Source of the DNA: a virus
Length of the DNA: 60,071 nucleotides
IMG/VR virus record: IMGVR_UViG_3300012202_000001
Location: 1-60,071 of that record
Reading direction: 5' to 3' (one strand)
In this document: positions 7,744 to 16,593 of the stretch, one piece after another
How positions within the stretch are numbered: the first letter of the stretch is position 1
Layout of the letters: the number at the start of each line of letters is the position of its first letter
Translations under genes and position numbers: made by a program
The notes under the pieces: model-generated
Seen by the model: the letters and a program-made list of their open reading frames with translations, nothing else
The model's database searches: none
What the model was told of the DNA's origin: nothing

Positions 7744-8942
7744 GCCCGACTCCGCTTCTCTTCCTCAGTGACGATCCAACCTCCGGCACCGGCCTAGGCC
7801 GCATCACGCGCGACTTGGCGACTCGCGTTCACAAGTACCTTCCCGACAAGTTCCGCGTGGCGACCTGTGGCTATGGGGGAAACTTTTCCCGCGAACTCGG
7901 CTTCCCGCAGTACTCCATCAAGATGCAGGACTGGGTTTGCTACAACCTGCCCGAGATATGGAAAGACTTTGCCGGCGATGAGCACGGCATCCTCATGCCG
8001 ATTTGGGATTGCTCCCGCTTGCTGTGGCTGGCCCGTCCTGAAAATTGCGAAGACCCTCGCCTGAGAGAATTTCTGCAGGAAAAACATTTCGACACTTGGA
8101 CCTATAGTCCGATGGATGCGCACGGAGTCGACGGCAAGCTTACAGGCGTGCTGAAACACACGCTGGAGGGATTCGATCGCGTGCTGGCGTATTCCAAGTG
8201 GGCTTACGACATTCTGGAAAAGACGCTCGACAAGAGCCGCTTCAACGATATTGACTGGCGCCCACACGGCATCGATACGAGCATCTGGTATCCCCGCAAA
8301 CGTATCGTCGCGCGGCATGGGTTTGGAGACAAGTTGGGAGCCAAGGACTTCCGTAACAAGGTCACGCGTATTCCCGATGACGCTTTCCTGATTGGCATCG
8401 TGGCAACGAATCAGGCACGCAAGGACTGGGGACTAGGAATGTCGGTCATCGCCGAGATCGCGAAGCAGCGCAATACGTGGTGCTGGCTGCATACCGACCG
8501 GCTGGAGAATGCCTGGAGCATCCCGATTTTGAGCCAGTGGGATTTTAAGATTCATGAGAAGGCCATCGTTACTACCGTCGACTATAGCGACGACAAACTC
8601 GCGTGGGCGTACTCAGCGTGTGACCTTACCTTGGGCATCGGCGCAGGGGAAGGCTTCGGTTTTCCGATATTTGAATCACTGGCTTGTGGAACACCATGTC
8701 TCCACGGCAGGTATGGTGGTGCACCGGAACACATGCCAGATTGTATGTTAGTCGATCCTTTCTTCCACCGAATTGATGGGGTTTACAGCTTAATGCGTCC
8801 CTGCTATCGCGTTGAAGACTGGGTCGAAAAAGCAAATGCACTGCTTGGCGTTAAAAGTGCTTTATCGATGCTTCCCGCTCACCTAGATTGGTCTAATCTC
8901 TGGCCGTCATGGGAAGAATGGTTTGAGAAGGGTTTGAAATGA
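7740..8942 (+). CDS. GT-B fold glycosyltransferase (GT4 type), 400 aa
   Basis: N-terminal SGTGLGRITRDLA resembles the acceptor-side loop of GT4 enzymes. The C-terminal half carries EGFGFPIFESLACGTP, with the donor-binding E-x7-E pair (E304/E312), and then GGAPEHMPD. Such enzymes transfer a sugar from a nucleotide donor with retention. It opens the glycan island and overlaps both neighbours by 4 bp. The acceptor (virion protein, DNA or host glycan) is not determined by the sequence. Confidence 0.85.
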   Translation: MSPTPLLFLSDDPTSGTGLGRITRDLATRVHKYLPDKFRVATCGYGGNFSRELGFPQYSIKMQDWVCYNLPEIWKDFAGDEHGILMPIWDCSRLLWLARPENCEDPRLREFLQEKHFDTWTYSPMDAHGVDGKLTGVLKHTLEGFDRVLAYSKWAYDILEKTLDKSRFNDIDWRPHGIDTSIWYPRKRIVARHGFGDKLGAKDFRNKVTRIPDDAFLIGIVATNQARKDWGLGMSVIAEIAKQRNTWCWLHTDRLENAWSIPILSQWDFKIHEKAIVTTVDYSDDKLAWAYSACDLTLGIGAGEGFGFPIFESLACGTPCLHGRYGGAPEHMPDCMLVDPFFHRIDGVYSLMRPCYRVEDWVEKANALLGVKSALSMLPAHLDWSNLWPSWEEWFEKGLK

Positions 8943-9619
8943 GGCCCCTCGTCTACATCGTCGCGTCCCGCGGATGGGCCGGTTTCATGGACTGCATCAG
9001 AACGTGGATTGACACTGCCTCAACTCCCTACAACGTGCATATCTCGATGGGTTTGGATGTGATGCCGGCGCTACAGCAGGGATACGAAAGCACAACGGAA
9101 CCGATTCTTTGTTACCTTCACGACGATTTCAAGATTTTGGAGGACAATTGGGACGCTCGCGTTCTCAAGGAGTTTAATGATCAGTCTGTGGGAATGGTGG
9201 TTACTTGTGGAGCAAGAGGTCACGGAGTTCGACATCTATATGAAACGCCGTATCACCTTCCCAACTTGGCGCGACAGAACTTCATGTCAAACATGGTCGA
9301 TGCCGAAGTGCATGGCGAACGATTCACCGGAGAGCGTGATGTTGTAGTAGGAGACGGAATGGCGTTATTCGTACGGCGGACGATCTTAGACAAGGTAGGT
9401 GGTTGGCCGGTGGATAAACCCGTGGGGTACTGGCTATATGCCGAATGGCTTACTTGTGAGACTCGGCGGCAGGGTTTCAGAATTCGTCTTGTGGGCATTA
9501 AGTGTCAACACTTGGGCGGAAAATCTTCCGGCTTTATCTCGCCTTCGATCTCGTACGAAGAGGCCCACCGATGGTTGTTTGAAAACAATCGGGATGTGTT
9601 ACCAGCATGGGTGGAGTAG
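8939..9619 (+). CDS. GT-A type glycosyltransferase-like protein, 226 aa
   Basis: A YLHDDF motif at about residue 60 fits the metal-binding acidic cluster of GT-A enzymes. A later WLYAEWLTCETRRQGFRI segment resembles their C-terminal acidic motif region. Short for the family, with no membrane segment, so likely cytosolic. Coupled to the GT4 gene by an ATGA overlap. Confidence 0.7.
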   Translation: MRPLVYIVASRGWAGFMDCIRTWIDTASTPYNVHISMGLDVMPALQQGYESTTEPILCYLHDDFKILEDNWDARVLKEFNDQSVGMVVTCGARGHGVRHLYETPYHLPNLARQNFMSNMVDAEVHGERFTGERDVVVGDGMALFVRRTILDKVGGWPVDKPVGYWLYAEWLTCETRRQGFRIRLVGIKCQHLGGKSSGFISPSISYEEAHRWLFENNRDVLPAWVE

Positions 9620-9677
9620 AATCAGGGCCGTCAGGTGTTGAAGCACCGGCAAAGCCTATCGCTACGAAGGAGCGAAT

Positions 9678-10169
9678 ATGACGACCCCGAGCACATCTTA
9701 CCGCACGATCGAACTCACCCAAGGGAAAGTAACAATCGTTAACGAGAAGCACTACGATTGGCTTTCGCAGTGGAAATGGTGTGCTCAACGCAATAATGAC
9801 AATTTTTATGCAGTGAGAACTTTCTGGATCGGTAATCATTGTTTCGGCTTAAAAATGCACCGCGTCATTCTTGGCCTGACTGCCGGTGATAAGCGCCTCG
9901 TCGATCATGTCAATTTAGATGGACTTGATAATCGAGAAGAGAACTTAAGAATCGCGACAACATCCAAGAATGCAATGAATAGACATGTTACGAAAATAAG
10001 TAAAAGCGGTCTTAAGGGAGTATTTTTCTATCGGGGAAAATGGAGAGCATCGATTGGACTGAACAACCGCGACATTTTTCTGGGTGATTATGCAACAACC
10101 GAACTTACTCATGAGGCATACTGCGAAGCAGCAGCAAAATATCACGGCAAGTTCGCGAGGTTTGCATGA
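9678..10169 (+). CDS. HNH/AP2 homing endonuclease
   Basis: Contains the HNH core LVDHVNLDGLDNREENLRIA and a C-terminal AP2-like DNA-binding domain (SGLKGVFFYRGKWRASIGL, FLGDY). GGAG is nine bases before the ATG. Its stop overlaps the start of the radical SAM gene as ATGA. A second HNH gene begins at the other end of that gene, so the radical SAM gene is bracketed by mobile endonucleases. Confidence 0.85.
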   Translation: MTTPSTSYRTIELTQGKVTIVNEKHYDWLSQWKWCAQRNNDNFYAVRTFWIGNHCFGLKMHRVILGLTAGDKRLVDHVNLDGLDNREENLRIATTSKNAMNRHVTKISKSGLKGVFFYRGKWRASIGLNNRDIFLGDYATTELTHEAYCEAAAKYHGKFARFA

Positions 10170-11608
10170 AGGTCTGTTTAGTGACACCCCCGAGCGGATT
10201 TTTGCTAGATCAGCGTGTGTTTATGAGTTTAGGTATTTTGAAGGTGGGGGCAGTTCTGGAACAGGCAGGACACGAGGTCGATCATCTCGATCTCTCAGGA
10301 GTATCGAACTATGAGGATATTTGCCGGGATTATCTGCGCACTGGTAGCAATCCGGCTGGTGTGGTTTACGCGATCACTGCTACGACTCCTCAAATGCCAG
10401 CAGCGATCCGTATTCGTGAAGTCCTCGGAGGCAAGTGTATTATGGGTGGACCACATCCTACCCTGCTCGCTGCCGCCGCCAAGCGAGGGAACGCAAGAGC
10501 CATCAAAGCCCTGGGACATCTACTCGATGCGTTTGACACTATTGTGGCCGGCGATGGAGAAAGAGCCATCTTCCGAGCGCTCAAAGAGTACGGACTGATC
10601 GACGCGGACGATCCGAAGAGTGACCTGTGGCAAACCTCTAAGGATTTCACCGATTCCCCTTGGCCGGCACGTCACCTTGTTGATGTAAAGAGTTATCACT
10701 ACACGATTGACGGAGAGCAAGCCATTCATTTAATCGGGCAATTAGGATGCCCGATGTCATGCACGTTTTGTGCAGGAAGAAACAGTCCGATGCTACGACG
10801 TATGAGACTTCGTACTCCGGAAAACATTGTCGCGGAAGTGCTCCATTTACACGATAAGTACGGATTCAAGGGCTTCAATTTTTTCGATGACGAACTAAAT
10901 ATAAACAAACTGCTTCCCACTCTCTTGCGCGGTTTGATAGAGGCTGCGCGAGATCGAGGAGTGGAGTGGCGGCTGCGAGGTTTTATTAAGGCGGAACTGT
11001 TTACAGAAGAACAAGCTGCGCTCATGTACGAAGCTGGCTTCCGTTGGATACTGATCGGATTCGAGAGTGGATCTGATCGCATTCTCACAAACATCGAGAA
11101 GCGTGCGACGAAAGCGGAGAATACGCATGCCATGCAAATTGCGCACGATCACGGACTGAAGGTTAAGGCACTAATGAGCATTGGCCATGCTGGAGAGTCA
11201 GAACAGACCGTTCGGGATACCTACGATTGGCTTATCGAAACGAGGCCAGATGATCTGGACGTCACGGTAATTACGCCATATCCAGGAAGCCCGTACTGGG
11301 ATGAAGCTGTCGAAGTTGACGGAGGTATGTGGAGGTACAGCGCACACAAGACAGGCGATTATCTCTACATGGAAGAGATCGACTTTAGCGCCGTGGCCGA
11401 TTTTTATAAGGGCGTGCCCGGTGAGTACGTTAGCCATGTGTGGACCGATGCGCTAGCGGCTACTGAATTGTGTGAATTGAGAGACTGGTGCGAGTTCGAT
11501 TCCAAAGCAAGATTAGACATCGCCCTTCCACAGTCGGCAGCAGCGGTAATGTACGACCATTCAACAGGAATGACACCAGCCATCCTTCGTTCGTCGGTGA
11601 GTAAATGA
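10166..11608 (+). CDS. Radical SAM enzyme with N-terminal B12-binding-like domain, 480 aa
   Basis: Residues 1-150 have the Rossmann-like pattern of B12-binding domains (MKVCLVTPPS, GGKCIMGGPHPTLLA, IVAGDGE). The iron-sulfur ligands are C195, C199 and C202 in CPMSCTFC. The TIM-barrel follows, with FFDDELN and IGFESGSD. Relatives methylate unactivated carbon or phosphorus, or build sugars and antibiotics, but many are uncharacterised. In this island, C-methylation or other modification of a glycan is inferred. Confidence 0.85.
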   Translation: MKVCLVTPPSGFLLDQRVFMSLGILKVGAVLEQAGHEVDHLDLSGVSNYEDICRDYLRTGSNPAGVVYAITATTPQMPAAIRIREVLGGKCIMGGPHPTLLAAAAKRGNARAIKALGHLLDAFDTIVAGDGERAIFRALKEYGLIDADDPKSDLWQTSKDFTDSPWPARHLVDVKSYHYTIDGEQAIHLIGQLGCPMSCTFCAGRNSPMLRRMRLRTPENIVAEVLHLHDKYGFKGFNFFDDELNINKLLPTLLRGLIEAARDRGVEWRLRGFIKAELFTEEQAALMYEAGFRWILIGFESGSDRILTNIEKRATKAENTHAMQIAHDHGLKVKALMSIGHAGESEQTVRDTYDWLIETRPDDLDVTVITPYPGSPYWDEAVEVDGGMWRYSAHKTGDYLYMEEIDFSAVADFYKGVPGEYVSHVWTDALAATELCELRDWCEFDSKARLDIALPQSAAAVMYDHSTGMTPAILRSSVSK

Positions 11609-12114
11609 ATATGGGACGACCAAAACTAGATGACAACGGCACGCTGGCGGCGATTTGGGAAAGAACTATTAAAACGAAGCGTTGCTGGCTTTATGGAAAG
11701 ACTGACCGTTATCACTTTTTGAAACATGAAGGCAAGACAACGACCGTACATCGGTTCATCTACAAGATGACTGTCGGATCGGTCCCCGACGAACTAGACG
11801 TTTGTCACCGTTGTGATAATCGTCAATGTATTCGTCCAAGCCATCTCTTCCTTGGCACACCCGCAGAAAATAGTGCCGATATGGTCAAGAAGGGTCGCGC
11901 TGCTACAGGTAGTCGAAACGGAAAATCCACACATCCAGAAGCTACTCCACGCGGAGAAAAAGTAGGGACTGCAAGATTAACCGCACAGGATGTCGTTAAG
12001 ATCAGAGCCCTGCGATCTCAGGGATTGACATATCAAGAGATTGGGAAAACTTTTAACGTGCATCTGAGCACGGTAGCCTACGCTCTCACAAAGAATTGGA
12101 AGCACGTCGCATGA
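11605..12114 (+). CDS. HNH homing endonuclease with C-terminal helix-turn-helix
   Basis: HNH_3-type core: VCHRCDNRQCIRPSHLFLG, then a NUMOD-like linker and a C-terminal helix-turn-helix (GLTYQEIGKTFNVHLSTVAYAL) that presumably recognises the target. It starts inside the stop of the radical SAM gene (ATGA). A 73-bp gap follows before the next glycosyltransferase; I see no further gene there. Confidence 0.85.
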   Translation: MNMGRPKLDDNGTLAAIWERTIKTKRCWLYGKTDRYHFLKHEGKTTTVHRFIYKMTVGSVPDELDVCHRCDNRQCIRPSHLFLGTPAENSADMVKKGRAATGSRNGKSTHPEATPRGEKVGTARLTAQDVVKIRALRSQGLTYQEIGKTFNVHLSTVAYALTKNWKHVA

Positions 12115-12187
12115 ATATTCCATTTTACGAAATACGAACAGCGCTTCTGTAAGTACGTTTGCGGACTGACAAACCAGCGAGGATCAA

Positions 12188-12910
12188 ATGAATGTTAATG
12201 CGACGTTCCTAGTTTGCAATCGTCCCAGACTCACGCAACAAGCACTGCTTTCTCTCGGCCCCACTGACGATGACGTGATGACCGTCACCGTCAGCGAAGA
12301 CAGCAAGTGCAACGATGAGACCCAAAAGGTATTGAGTGATTGGTATCAGTCCAACCCCAAGAATAGACATCTCTGCGGACACACCGCAGAGTACGGAACC
12401 GGATCACTGCGCAATCAAGTCATCGCAGCCAGTGAAAAATACTTTAACCGTGGAAGTCACCTCTACCTCAGTGATAACGACGTGTTCTTCTATCCTGCCA
12501 TTTTCGAAAAGCTGGTTCCGATCTATGAATACGCCTGGACTTTGGGATTTAAGGTACTGGGTGCCTACAATCATCCGTTCCATCAGCCGATAAATTCGAC
12601 TCCGGTCTATGGCGGCGGGAGAGCGATCATCTCGCGGGTCAACGAAGTGCATGCGCTCGCGCTGCAATCCATGCTCATGAAGTGGGAAGTGTGGGACAAG
12701 TACGGGCCTTTTGACGACACTCCAGTGGGACGGGTCCGCATGAGCGAGGACGTTGCTTTCACCAACAAGATCAAAGCTGATGGCGGACGTATCGGAGTGG
12801 TGAGCCCTGCGCTGGCAGTGAACACCGGCATCACCGACAGTTTCGGGGAAAAGATTCCCGGTTGGGAGATTGTCCAGAAGGAAGCACCGTTCGGGGTGTA
12901 CTTCGAATGA
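12188..12910 (+). CDS. GT-A fold glycosyltransferase, family 2 type, 240 aa
   Basis: Starts with NATFLVCNRPRLTQQALLSL, the usual family 2 opening. YLSDNDVFF gives the DxD-type metal site, and MSEDVAFTNKIKADGG gives the acidic motif of the catalytic base. Probably adds a sugar with inversion. AGGATC precedes the ATG. Stop/start overlap (ATGA) with the methyltransferase that follows. Confidence 0.8.
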   Translation: MNVNATFLVCNRPRLTQQALLSLGPTDDDVMTVTVSEDSKCNDETQKVLSDWYQSNPKNRHLCGHTAEYGTGSLRNQVIAASEKYFNRGSHLYLSDNDVFFYPAIFEKLVPIYEYAWTLGFKVLGAYNHPFHQPINSTPVYGGGRAIISRVNEVHALALQSMLMKWEVWDKYGPFDDTPVGRVRMSEDVAFTNKIKADGGRIGVVSPALAVNTGITDSFGEKIPGWEIVQKEAPFGVYFE

Positions 12911-13470
12911 GTCTGCCCACGTTTGATGACGCGATGGTCCTCACGAGCACGATCAGCAATATCTACTGCTTGCAGGTGGTGGAGTGCTTAGCGATGTATG
13001 AAACACTCTGCGAACTGCCGGAAGCAGCGACCGTGGTTGAAGTGGGATGTGACTATGGGCGTTCTTCAAGCCTGATTTTTCAGATGGCGAAAGCGAAAAA
13101 TTTCCTAACCATCCATATCGACCCTTGGCAGTCGAACCCAGACCGCGGAAAAGACTGGATGACGGTCATGTGTGAACGCTGTTCCTACCACCCGTTTATT
13201 TTGCTGCGCATGACCACGGAAGAAGCGGCGCCGTTTATCGAGCAACTGACCCCTCAAGGAATCGATCTCGCTTTCATCGATGGATCTCACGATCAACCTG
13301 TCGTTGAAAACGATATGAAAATAGTCGCCTCTCGCGTCAAGCCAGGGGGATTTCTTACCGCGCACGATTACCCGTCAGGAGGAGTTTCAGAGGCAATCGA
13401 TCCATTCGTTCGAAATGGATGGAGCAAACACAAGCAAGCTGGCGGATTCGGAGTGTGGAAGAGACTGTGA
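12907..13470 (+). CDS. Class I SAM methyltransferase, sugar O-methylation type (copy 1)
   Basis: Motif I is VVEVGCDYGRSSS (residues 43-55). FIDGSHDQ at 123-130 and FLTAHDY near 149-155 match Methyltransf_24-like enzymes such as CmcI and sugar O-methyltransferases. The ATG at 12907 overlaps the previous stop; the longer frame from 12862 is not needed. First of three paralogues in this island (with 13467-14045 and 14713-15273). Confidence 0.8.
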   Translation: MSLPTFDDAMVLTSTISNIYCLQVVECLAMYETLCELPEAATVVEVGCDYGRSSSLIFQMAKAKNFLTIHIDPWQSNPDRGKDWMTVMCERCSYHPFILLRMTTEEAAPFIEQLTPQGIDLAFIDGSHDQPVVENDMKIVASRVKPGGFLTAHDYPSGGVSEAIDPFVRNGWSKHKQAGGFGVWKRL

Positions 13471-14045
13471 ATACTGACGAACTGCTCGCTCTGGCTACTT
13501 CCATTGAAGGCCAGGGCTTCGCCGACGAGCCGAAACAGGTTTGCACTTACACCAGTTTCGAACTGAGATTGATAGCAAACTGCCTTCTGGAACTGCCTTA
13601 TGGCTCGCGCGTGCTGGAGATTGGAGTTTATGGCGGACGCTCAACTTCTCTCCTGTTCCAACTGCAGAAAGAACTCGGACTGGACATTCACCTGATCGAC
13701 AATTGGTCCTGGGATTCTGTGCGAGCGCTGCGCATATTCACCACGATGGTGCTCGAACACTTTAGCGAAGTTCCATTCACGTTGCACAAGATGCGAAGCG
13801 ACTACGCCGGTGCATACAAATGGTGTGAGCCCGTTGGATTTCTTCACATTGACGGCTGGCATGAAATGCCGGGGATTGAGTCCGACTGTCAACTATTTCT
13901 GCCTTGGGTCATATCAGGTGGAACCGTAGCGTTCCATGACTGTGATTATCTGCCGGTTGAGCAGTGTATTGACAAGTACGTACGCAACGCGGGATGGCAG
14001 CAGCTTGAAAGCGCAGGACGTTCGACCACTTGGAGAAAGCCGTGA
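13467..14045 (+). CDS. Class I SAM methyltransferase, sugar O-methylation type (copy 2)
   Basis: Begins with GTG in a GTGA overlap. Motif I is VLEIGVYGGRSTS (residues 49-61). FLHIDGWHEMPGIESD and GGTVAFHDCDY align with the same segments of copies 1 and 3. The histidine and aspartates after the IDG element are typical of metal-assisted O-methyltransferases of this group. Paralogue by duplication, or a separate acquisition; identity looks modest. Confidence 0.8.
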   Translation: MNTDELLALATSIEGQGFADEPKQVCTYTSFELRLIANCLLELPYGSRVLEIGVYGGRSTSLLFQLQKELGLDIHLIDNWSWDSVRALRIFTTMVLEHFSEVPFTLHKMRSDYAGAYKWCEPVGFLHIDGWHEMPGIESDCQLFLPWVISGGTVAFHDCDYLPVEQCIDKYVRNAGWQQLESAGRSTTWRKP

Positions 14046-14716
14046 ACCTAGCGGTAATCACACCTTGCCTGTATCCGGACACGGCGCGCATTCATTACCT
14101 CATAGACTCATGCGCCAAGCATAATGTCTCGCTCTCGTTCCACGGAAGAGGAGAGGTCTTCGGCGGCTGGAGTGCGATGCTCATGCGCTACACGCTCCCG
14201 CACATGCGGTCGTTGGCTGAACAAGGTTACTCCCATGTTCTCTTTGTGGACGCTATCGATTCTTTGTTCGTTGCCGGCATTAACGAGATTGCAGCCAAGT
14301 ATGAACGGCTTTGCGGAGACCACTCAACTTTAATCTCGGGCGATTCCGACCCGACTCCGCGCGGCGTCTACATTGACCCTGGACCGTGGAAATATTTAAA
14401 CGGAGGCGGGTATATCACGCCAATCGCGCCGTGGGTGTGCATGATTGAAAACCTGCACGAACTCTATCCCGAAGAAGGAAACTATCAAGTGTGGCTTGAA
14501 AAGCATTGGCCGCTCCCTGATTCCTATGTCGATTACGATTGCAAAATCTTTCAGCCGATGGACGGGAATCCTGCCGTAATGCCGGTCGGAGGGCGAGTGC
14601 TCAACGCGCTTACCGGATCCTGGCCTTGTATCCTGCATTTCCGCGGCGGCTATTGTGATCCTGTGACCGGGAGAGATGAACGAATGAAACCTTGGGTAGA
14701 GGCGCTTACACGATGA
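14042..14716 (+). CDS. Glycosyltransferase-like protein with PLOD/GT25-like motifs, 224 aa
   Basis: GTG start in a GTGA overlap. The order of motifs HVLFVDAIDSLF (DxD-like metal site) and PWKYLNGGGYITP resembles glycosyltransferase domains of the PLOD/GT25 kind. A C-terminal CILHFRGGY supplies a histidine often used as a metal ligand. Donor and acceptor unknown. Confidence 0.65.
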   Translation: MNLAVITPCLYPDTARIHYLIDSCAKHNVSLSFHGRGEVFGGWSAMLMRYTLPHMRSLAEQGYSHVLFVDAIDSLFVAGINEIAAKYERLCGDHSTLISGDSDPTPRGVYIDPGPWKYLNGGGYITPIAPWVCMIENLHELYPEEGNYQVWLEKHWPLPDSYVDYDCKIFQPMDGNPAVMPVGGRVLNALTGSWPCILHFRGGYCDPVTGRDERMKPWVEALTR

Positions 14717-15273
14717 CCTTCGAACAGGTGATGGAGTTCACGCGCGGAGTAAGCGCTCCGGATGCGTTTCAGGATGTCGAGTGCAAAGCTTTCTACGATG
14801 CTTTGCTGCATGTCCGGCCTGGGGGGATCGTAGTCGAGATCGGATGCCAGCTTGGGCGGTCATCGTCGATCATTGCGCAGATGCAGCCGGTCATCCACTA
14901 TCACGCCATTCATATTGACCCGTACACCGAGCAACCAGATTACCTGCGCGGCTGGACTGACATGATGTGGAGAGTCGGGAACCGGGACCATGAGTTTACC
15001 TTGATGTGTATGCGCACCGAGCAAGCCGAATGGCTTCTCAGCAGGATTGGCGAGATCGATCTAGCGTTTGTCGACGGAGACCACGAGTACCCATCGGTGA
15101 TGATCGATTTGAAGCTGGTCGCGGAGAGAGTGCGGCGGGGCGGGTATCTGACAGCGCATGATTTATCGAATGAAGGCTTGCCGGGAGTGAGCAAGGCTCT
15201 CGGAGAGTATATCGATGCGAAGTGGCACACGGTCGGGACCTTCGGCAGTCTGGGAGTGTGGATCAAAATATGA
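14713..15273 (+). CDS. Class I SAM methyltransferase, sugar O-methylation type (copy 3)
   Basis: Motif I is VVEIGCQLGRSSS (residues 40-52). IDLAFVDGDHEYPSV and GGYLTAHDLS match copy 1 closely in order and spacing. ATGA overlap at the start and another at the end. Likely methylates a hydroxyl on the glycan made by the neighbouring transferases. Confidence 0.8.
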   Translation: MTFEQVMEFTRGVSAPDAFQDVECKAFYDALLHVRPGGIVVEIGCQLGRSSSIIAQMQPVIHYHAIHIDPYTEQPDYLRGWTDMMWRVGNRDHEFTLMCMRTEQAEWLLSRIGEIDLAFVDGDHEYPSVMIDLKLVAERVRRGGYLTAHDLSNEGLPGVSKALGEYIDAKWHTVGTFGSLGVWIKI

Positions 15274-15779
15274 TCGGGCTCAACGTAGGCAGCGGACAGC
15301 GACCCTTTCATTCCACAAAAGAAGTGACGTGGATCAATATCGACTCACAGCCGAAATGGAATCCGGATGTGCTGTGCAGCGGTGTGGATCTTCCCTACTC
15401 CGGCTCTACGGTCGATTACGTTGTCCTGCATCACGTCTTAGAACACTTCGGATGCGGCGAAGGTGAAGGGCTGGTAAAAGAGGCTTACCGCGTGCTCAAG
15501 CCGGGAGGATCGCTACTCGTCTTCGTCCCAGACTTGAAGAAACTCGCGGTGGGATGGCTCAACAGCCAAATATCAACTCAGATCTACATGACGAATCTCT
15601 ACGGCGCCTACATGGGAAGTGAAGACGATCGCCACAAGTGGGGCTTCGACGTCACCAGCCTGTACAACTTTCTAAGGTCTTGTGCTGCATGGAAAGCCGT
15701 ACACGCAGGAACCCCGAACCTCCCCGGCGCCGATATTGCGAGGGATTGGTGGATCCTTGAAATGGAGTGCGTGAAATGA
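15270..15779 (+). CDS. Class I SAM methyltransferase (Methyltransf_11 type), 169 aa
   Basis: Motif I LNVGSGQRPF is at residues 4-13, VVLHHVLEHF in the middle, and VLKPGGSLLVFVPDL after it. This set is typical of small methyltransferases within O-antigen and capsule clusters. The distinct subfamily from copies 1-3 suggests a different site or a dehydratase-like use. A 64-bp gap with a strong stem-loop follows. Confidence 0.75.
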   Translation: MIGLNVGSGQRPFHSTKEVTWINIDSQPKWNPDVLCSGVDLPYSGSTVDYVVLHHVLEHFGCGEGEGLVKEAYRVLKPGGSLLVFVPDLKKLAVGWLNSQISTQIYMTNLYGAYMGSEDDRHKWGFDVTSLYNFLRSCAAWKAVHAGTPNLPGADIARDWWILEMECVK

Positions 15780-15797
15780 CGCTTAGGCTGGAAAAGT

Positions 15798-15828
15798 GTC
15801 CCAAAACTGTCCCAAATAGTTTTGGGAC
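15798..15828. promoter_or_regulatory. 11-bp stem-loop between island genes
   Basis: GTCCCAAAACT (15798-15808) pairs perfectly with AGTTTTGGGAC (15818-15828). The 9-base loop itself repeats GTCCCAAA. No T-run follows on the plus strand; on the minus strand ACTTTT follows. It may be a weak terminator for antisense late transcription, an attenuator or a protein site. Confidence 0.6.
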
Positions 15829-15843
15829 GGGGAAAAGCCCTCG

Positions 15844-16593
15844 ATGAACGGCATTCTGACACTGACCCGCAATAACCTCGCCCTCACCCAGCGAGCAATT
15901 CACTCTTTCTTGCGCCAAGACATCGTGACAGTCGTAATGGCAATCGACAACGGGAGCACAGACGGGACCGTCCCCTGGCTGAAAGCTTACGGCTGCCTTC
16001 TCCGTGCCGAGCCGGAGAATCGCGGGGTGAGTGCCGGCTGGAATTGTGGCCTTAAAATGTTCTTTGAAGCCGGCGCCGAAAATGTTCTTGTCGTAGGCAA
16101 CGATACGTGGCTTCCGCCCTACTTCTACCGGGAACTGCTCTCTTACAACCTGCCGTTCATGACTGGAGTAGCCGTCGACAACATGGAGCAGGTACAGCCG
16201 AAGCCCAGCAAGGCTCCTCTGGACCCGCATCCTGATTTTTCCGCCTACTGCATCCGTAAACGAATCTGGACAGAGGTCGGACCCTTCGATGAGCGCATGA
16301 AGCATTACGCCTCGGATTGCGATTGGCACATTCGGGCTCACCGCAAGTCTTATGGTCTGTGGAAAGCATCGTGTGAGTTTTACCACGAACGGTCGAGCAC
16401 GCTCAGGAATGCGTCTCCGGAAGATGCGCAGCAGATTCAGGAACAGGCGAACAAGGATCGGATGACGTTTCAGGCGCTCTACAATTGCCTACCAGGGCAA
16501 CCGGAGTACGAGGCGATATTCGCACAAAGCCCAGAGCCGCAGAAGGTTCCTTCTCGGGTATCGAATGACAACACTTTAGAAACCGGCACTTAA
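15844..16593 (+). CDS. Family 2 glycosyltransferase, 249 aa
   Basis: Canonical opening (ILTLTRNNLALTQRAIHSFL), AIDNGSTDGT for the nucleotide, GNDTW for the metal site and FDERMKHYASDCDWHIRA for the acidic catalytic region. Rhamnosyltransferase-like enzymes share this layout. Last gene of the rightward operon. Its final 190 bp are overlapped on the other strand by the leftward gene at 16403-17437, with no terminator seen between them. Confidence 0.85.
   Translation: MNGILTLTRNNLALTQRAIHSFLRQDIVTVVMAIDNGSTDGTVPWLKAYGCLLRAEPENRGVSAGWNCGLKMFFEAGAENVLVVGNDTWLPPYFYRELLSYNLPFMTGVAVDNMEQVQPKPSKAPLDPHPDFSAYCIRKRIWTEVGPFDERMKHYASDCDWHIRAHRKSYGLWKASCEFYHERSSTLRNASPEDAQQIQEQANKDRMTFQALYNCLPGQPEYEAIFAQSPEPQKVPSRVSNDNTLETGT

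Noticed and set aside
9620-9677. Intron around the HNH gene at 9678
   Set aside because: The flanking genes are intact and separate; no split gene was found, so the HNH gene is free-standing.
15652-16386. Minus-strand open frame of 244 codons over the last methyltransferase and glycosyltransferase
   Set aside because: Antisense to clear motifs (DNGSTDGT and others); no ribosome-binding site.
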